The position numbers were made by a program, and so were the translations under genes. Below the pieces are notes generated by a model, which saw only the letters and a program-made list of their open reading frames with translations, was not told where the DNA came from and did no database searches. Shown piece after piece: positions 58,690-64,000 of a stretch of DNA of 64,000 nt (the first letter of the stretch is position 1; every line of letters starts with the position of its first letter). This DNA comes from Warburgia ugandensis (taxonomy: Eukaryota > Streptophyta > Magnoliopsida > Canellales > Canellaceae), in contig CP141128.1 of assembly GCA_035236585.1 (NCBI GenBank), positions 38,670,684-38,734,683 on the forward strand, given 5' to 3'.

Positions 58690-59890
58690 TTCCATTGTTA
58701 AGCACTACTTCTAAGATGATCCATACTATTTAAGTACTACCCAAATCAAATAATTAGGAGATGTGTACTTGACTTAAAGCAAAATATCTCCTTTTGTCAT
58801 TCAGAAGCATGTGGTGGACATTTTTCTGTATAGCTAATAGCTACAAAACTTTTGCAATGTGGTTTCTACTGGCCTTCATTGTTTAAAGAGACATGTGTTC
58901 TATAAATCATGTAAGAGATGTCAAAATTTAGGAGGAATTACCTATAAGACTATGATGCCTCTGAACCCTATCCTTGTTATAGAAGTATTTTATTGTTGAG
59001 CCATTGATTTCATGGGCTTGTTACTACCTTTTTTTGGCTACCTGTACATCTTATTAACCATAGACTATGTATCCAAATAGATTGAGGCTGACACATGTAG
59101 GCATAATGATCATAAAATAATTTGTTAAATTCTTAAAAGAAAACTCTTTTTCTAGATTTCGAACCCTCGATCCCTTATAAGTGATAATGGTACACATTTT
59201 TGCAACAATGCATTTGAAGCATTAATGAAAAATTATAATATTAACCATAACATTGCAACAACATATTAGCAACAAACAAATGGACAAGTAGAAGTATCTA
59301 ATTAGGTTATAAAGAAATTCTTTAAAAGATTGTTAATTTGGATCATAAGGATTAGTCTCTTAGACTACTTAATGCACTCTATGCTTATAGAACTGCACAT
59401 TAAACCCCAATTGGTTTATCTCCCTCATATTATATACAATAAGGCTTGCCATTTGCCTGTGAAATTGGAACATAACGCCTATCGGGCAATAAAGACCTTT
59501 ATTTTCAACATGGATAAAGTAGGCTCCATAAAAAACTTCAACTTAATGATTTGGAAGAGATCAGGTAGGAAGCTTATGAAAGTAATAGGATTTATGCGAA
59601 AAAGATGAAAGTCTTTCATGATAAAAACATAATGAGATGATCCTTTACCCCAGAACAAAAAGTTATACTTTGCAATTCTAAGCTCCACATATTTCTAGGT
59701 AAGCTTAGATCTCGATGGACCGATCCATATATAGTCAAAGAAGTTTTTCTATATGGGATCGTAGAGATTGAGGATGTTAGGAATGGCTATATTTTTAAAG
59801 TAAATGGTCAATGTTTAAAGTCTTTCCTAGAATATGAGAATCCAGAAGTTGAGTCCACAACTTTGGATGATCCTGTTTATCAATCTTAAG
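58690..59890 (+). pseudogene. Athila-2 integrase relic
   Basis: Zinc-binding CHSEACGGH near 58797-58822. The core has AIDFMGLL near 58999 (Asp kept) and a SLISDNGTHF segment near 59170-59200 with Asp kept. NGQVEVSN near 59280 carries the Glu region. The open piece 59330-59608 continues with YNKACHLPVKLEHNAYRAIK, the Athila integrase C-terminal region. Stops and frame changes separate the blocks. No insert like the 23S piece of Athila-1 is present between RNase H and this domain. Confidence 0.85.
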
Positions 59891-60643
59891 TAGATCTAAT
59901 TCCTCTATACAATCTTTTGTATTTTAGAATTTGTTGTTTTCTGCATCACTCATATTCATTTCGGGTCCTATTTTTTAAACATCAGGGATAATGTTTCTTT
60001 CAGGTTGGGGGTGTAGAATTCTAGCAAATTCTCACTGTTGTTAGTTTCTTTTCCTTTTTTCTAAAATATTTAGGTCAATTCCTAAACTATGATGAGAATT
60101 AGATTGCCCAGAAGTGTAATCTAGATAACTTTGGTGTATTAATGGAATTGCACATGATTAATTCATCATTTTACTCTTTTTCTAAAGTATTCCATGAAAG
60201 TAAAGTCTTAGATCATATATGTGTATACAATTACATATACATCATCTAAATTGACAAGTAATTATAACTTAGAGATATTGAAGAAATTTAGTGGAGACTT
60301 ATAACCTAAGTGAGTTTTAAAGCCATTCATTCTTTTTGGGAGGTTATAACTGTTTTAATTTTCTTCAACGTGCTTAAACTAAAATTTGATCCCATCAACT
60401 TTTAAATTTGGTCAATTACATGAATTGTTAGAATATTACCTTTAAAATTCTAGAAGTTCATTGAGTCTAATTGGTTATAGGAAACCTGGAAATTGATTTA
60501 GGCCATTCTTGTTGTTAACTTAGAGATATAAAGCCTATCCAAAAGAGTAGTTTACTACTAGTTGGGAAATTTGAGCTTTTTATATAATCCTTTTTTTTTT
60601 TTCCTACCCAAATTAACCTTTACCTACAGTAACCTAGTATAAT
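59891..60643 (+). other. Athila-2 post-pol region
   Basis: Begins after the integrase C-terminus. It has the CATCAGGGATAATG motif (59981-59994, cf. CATTGGGGACAATG in Athila-1) and CAGGTTGGGGGTGT (60002-60015). It aligns loosely with Athila-1 17780-18400 and stops at the Athila-3 LTR. No open frame. Confidence 0.65.
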
Positions 60644-63308
60644 TAACAAGTGTCTAATTTTACATAAAAACCACACAATTAGTGCCTGCGTGTTACAACT
60701 TATAGGGATAAATTATAGTTTTTAGACCAAAATTCATACCACATGCATTTTTTACTTGATAACCCAAAAGTTTGTTATTTTGTAGGTCAAGAAACTGGTC
60801 CAAGTTAAGTATGTGATTAGTCATGTTTTTATAGGTTTTAGTTAGGATTTTTCAATTTTTGTAGGAAGTAAGATGTTGATCCAATGGATAAGATTGATAG
60901 GGATGAAATAAAAGAGCAAGATCAAAAGATTGAGTCAAAGCATCAAAATCATCACTTCAACATAAAACATAGGCCAAGATCATCTTGTGGACTAGTAATG
61001 TATGTGATTAAAGGAGCTCAAGAAGGCCAAAGTGTGCCCATGAAGTAAGCTATGCATTCCCACCATCTTTGCATGGAAGCCACATAAGCCATATAAACCA
61101 TGAAAGAAGGTGGCAAGCTAAGGAATTCTAGCCAAACCATACAAGATTCCTAAGCCAGCCATGAAGCTTATCCAATGGAGACTTCAAAGTTAGCCATCTA
61201 AGACATCAAGTTACGCTAAATGAAAGGCTAGGATTGGAGGAAATTCAAGAGAGTTATTCATGAGTTATTTTAAAGTTAATTAAGGAAAAATCTATTAAAA
61301 TAAGAAGGCATGTGGACCAATTGGATATGAGCAACCAGTTTTTAGCATTTTCTCTCTTTTCCCCACTTTTTCCTTAATTTCCACCACACCCTTAAGATGC
61401 ACTACGAATTTCAAAAACTCTAACTCCTTTCCACCTATTAGGAAACTTCCTAACCAATCAAATTTCTCCACCTAACACCTTCCACCTCTTTCATAACCTC
61501 TCCCCACCAACTTTCCTAAAAAATGGAGGCTTCAATGGTTTTTGAAGTGGGGAGACTCCCCTTCCTAAAAGGGTGGCGTCTCCCACCTACCCTCTTCTTA
61601 AGATAGCCACTTACTTCCCCACTTTCCTATTTGTTGTTTACCTTTTTCCCCCATCATAGCCATTTAATTTGACCCTTTTTAATCCCCACCACACCTTAGT
61701 ATTAGGTTACCCTAGGAAAGAAAGGAGAAATCTTATAAAACCAGCCCAAAATCCAAGCAAAAGACCACAGTTTTCCCACATAGGAAAAGTTGCTTCCTCC
61801 ATTAGGGAGGAGGATGTCTACTTCTTTCAAGCCCATTTTTTTTTCTTTTGATTGTTTTTTTTGTGAAGTCTTTGGGCGCTGGTACTTCCTTCCCAGGTTC
61901 ATGCTTCTTCCTCAAGTGTTGAAGCTAGGATTTTTGGAGTTTTGAGTCATCTTCGAATGTTGGTTAACCTTTATTGGAATTTGCTTCTTTTCATGTTAGT
62001 TGCCTTGTTTTTCCTTTAGCTTTCCTAGCTCTTAAAATAAGATTCAAATCTAGATTTCCCTTTGAGTGACAGCCAAGGTAAGTCATCTTGAATCTAGTTT
62101 TGTTCTTTATCTTTCATTACATTTATATTCTCTTTCAGCCAGCCCTCTTGATTTTCCAGCTTTGGTTGCTTAAATTCCATTGGATTGTTGCCTTAGTTTT
62201 CCTTAGGATTTTCTCTTGATTTCAAGCATACTTGTTTATGAGTGAATGTTAGGACAATTGAAGAAGAATTTGGCTTATAATTAAGCATTGATTGAAATTA
62301 AGTGAACATCATTGTAATAGCATTTAAGTTTTAGATTTGGACTACATGTATGGAGTGTTATGTTGATGACTTTTTGTATGTAATTCAATGAAGTTGGTTG
62401 GAATTTTCAACCGATGTTTGTGCCCAAAAGTAAATTAACTTTGTTCTCGAATGTTTGCAGCATTAGAAGTGATTAATTTCATATTTTACATATTATAGTC
62501 ATTGAATGTTTCAATTACCTTACTACTGAAATTTCATTGCACGAATGGTGTATGTTAATTTCCAGCACCATTTTGTTCACTTTACTTTTCAAGAGCCCAA
62601 TTAGATTGTTAATTAGCTTAGTTAATATTAGAAATAGATTGCATGCTTAGGTTTCCAAAGTAGTTGATTAAATCCTCTCGTATCCAATGAATCACACTAC
62701 CATTCCATGATTACATGTATGTTAATTCAGTATTTTTTCTTTCAATGTTGTTAGTAATTTATTTCATTTATTTCTCTAGTTTGGTTGTACTTATATTCCA
62801 TTATTTTGCATCTTAGTTAGTTGGAAAGTAATCAAATTTGTCATACTTGTTAAGCTAGTTGATTTGGTTGCTTACTTTTCTTAGTTTTGCATGATTTGGA
62901 AAGCAGTTTGTTGAAGTATTGTTCCATTAGATTGATTGTTAATTTCATGTTTAGGAAAGTTGCTAAATTTCATTTTAGGAAAGTTTCACTTTAGGAAAGT
63001 TGTTAATTAGGAAAGTCATAAAATTAGAAGTTTTTAATTTTAAAAGTGCATGTTTTAGGAAAGTTTTCCATTTACCATGTTTCTTATTTTTGCTTAGTTT
63101 TCATTTCTTATTTTGCTTAGTTTCCAAGTTCATGTTTTAATTTATATTATTAATTTAGGACAAAAATCACTTGAATTTTGGTTAGGTTAGTTAGTTTAAA
63201 GTAGGGACCACTAGCATTACAATAGTTCACTCCTCATGGGATCGACCTCACTCGCATACTATATTGCAAACAATTCATGTGCTTGCAAGTTTATTTAAGA
63301 AAACTACA
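60644..63308 (+). mobile_element. Athila-3 5' LTR
   Basis: 2665 bp from TAACAAGTGTCTAATTTTAC (cf. TGATAAGTGTTCAATTTTGC) to AACTACA. It shares with the Athila-1 LTR a GTTGATCCAATGGATAAGAT-type block, AAGATCATCTT, and the end region CTCATGGGATCGACCTCACT. A likely TATA box is CTTATAAAACC near 61733. The small open frames near 61669-61902 overlap on both strands and are chance. Confidence 0.8.
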
Positions 63309-63314
63309 AGGTTT

Positions 63315-63332
63315 TAGCATCATTGCTGAGGG
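63315..63332 (+). promoter_or_regulatory. Athila-3 primer-binding site, decayed
   Basis: TAGCATCATTGCTGAGGG resembles the tRNA-Asp complement TGGCGCCGTTGCCGGGGA; most differences are transitions. It lies six bases after the LTR end, as in Athila-1. Confidence 0.65.
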
Positions 63333-64000
63333 GTTACAACAAATTTTGTAGTGCTCCATACTTTAGGTTATTTTCCTCTAGTTTAGGTTTATGGTGCATT
63401 AGATTAGTTTTTTTTCATGATTTTTGCATACCTTTTGCATTTGTTGCTATTTTCCTCATATTGATCATATTTCTTTGATTTTTGTGCCAGTAAATTGGCA
63501 AAACAGCAGTGGAACTCTTGTGGGCCACAACTTCATGTTCTTAGATTAGGTTTTCTTGATTTCCTAGATTAGGATTGAGTGAAACTTGTAATGAGGCCCA
63601 CTGTAAATTAAAATTTTCTTATTATTTAATTTTAAATTGGTTGTAATAATATAAGGCAAGTGTGGGGTATGGTGGTCCAGACTTGATCATCATCGGACCC
63701 CTTATTATGAGTATTTCTCACTCAATTTTTAGGATAATTTGCATTTAGTATAATTTTTATTCGGATGTCAGTATAATTCGTATAGATTAGGATCATTAAT
63801 TGATAATTGTTGCATCTTTAATTACGATTGTTGCATTATAGCACCTATATAACCTTGGTTGGATAGCATCTATGTTGCATTAGTTTGCTTTTGTATTGCA
63901 TTGCATATTTACAGCTTTATGGTGGAATGGAATTAATGTTAGTAAGGACCCATAGGAACCCTTAGAAGATAAGGAATGGATTTCATCACCAATTCCTTGG
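63333..64000 (+). other. Athila-3 leader (partial)
   Basis: Noncoding leader parallel to Athila-1 10979-11620. The last 75 bases enter the shared module (TTAGTAAGGACCC, then CACCAATTCCTTGG). Confidence 0.65.

Larger units (their letters stand above)
32608..60643 (+). mobile_element. Athila-2: second Athila-type element, 3' end not in window
   Basis: The 5' LTR begins TGTTAAGTGTTTAG at 32608 and ends near 53212. It is interrupted at 34145-52934 by a full-length Tekay-type element. A decayed tRNA-Asp primer site (53222-53239), leader, gag-pol relics and post-pol region follow. At 60643/60644 it is cut by the 5' LTR of Athila-3, whose sequence is clearly unlike the Athila-2 LTR. The rest of Athila-2 presumably lies beyond the window. 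Confidence 0.8.
60644..64000 (+). mobile_element. Athila-3: third Athila-type element, 3' part outside window
   Basis: 5' LTR 60644-63308, decayed primer site 63315-63332, then a leader that parallels the Athila-1 leader (11040-11600) through a block with AAGTGTGGGGTATGGTGG (63658). The window ends within the module shared with family-A LTRs. The LTR is related to those of Athila-1, not to that of Athila-2. Confidence 0.82.

Noticed and set aside
1-64000. CRISPR arrays, bacterial operons or organelle genome segments as a main component
   Set aside because: No direct-repeat/spacer structure, no bacterial gene organisation, and the only organellar sequence seen is the short 23S piece.

Overview
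The window is plant nuclear DNA from a large, repeat-rich genome, most likely an angiosperm. I find no host protein-coding gene. Almost everything is LTR retrotransposon sequence inserted into older LTR retrotransposon sequence. Two Ty3/gypsy lineages account for most of it: Athila-type elements (degenerate primer-binding site for tRNA-Asp, LTRs of about 1.8-2.7 kb) and a Tekay/Del-type chromovirus (initiator-tRNA-Met primer site, C-terminal chromodomain, LTRs of about 4.8 kb). All coding regions are broken by stops and frameshifts.

The layers were worked out from LTR ends and 5-bp target-site duplications (TSDs). Positions 1-995 are part of a minus-strand LTR, here called family C. A solo LTR of family B (1996-5051, minus) sits inside a GA microsatellite (TSD GAGAG). 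Positions 5109-8490 are unassigned spacer with two diverged short-period repeats. Athila-1 spans 8496-32455 (TSD GAATC/GAATT). Its post-pol region holds a solo family-B LTR (18969-24809, TSD GTATA), which itself holds a solo family-C LTR (21225-23846, TSD CATCC). Its 3' LTR holds a solo family-A LTR (26765-31467, TSD ATTAC). Its pol holds a decayed piece of chloroplast 23S rDNA with an 82-bp tandem duplication.

Athila-2 starts at 32608. Its 5' LTR is split by a full-length Tekay-type element (34145-52934). The 5' LTR of that element is split again by a minus-strand solo family-A LTR (38492-43204, TSD GTAAA). Athila-2 then runs through gag-pol to 60643, where the 5' LTR of Athila-3 (60644-63308) begins; its leader runs off the window end.

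The most notable observations are noncoding: (1) a segment of roughly 450 bp shared between the family-A Tekay LTR and the untranslated leader of the Athila elements, which would lie in the 5' leader of the genomic RNA in both; (2) a palindrome-plus-hairpin pair near the 3' end of LTR families A and B, with a possible counterpart in C, whose stem sequence differs while pairing is kept; (3) CpG-rich islands full of GACGC inverted repeats that vary much more than their AT-rich flanks. All boundaries and similarities were judged by eye; no database search or alignment program was run.
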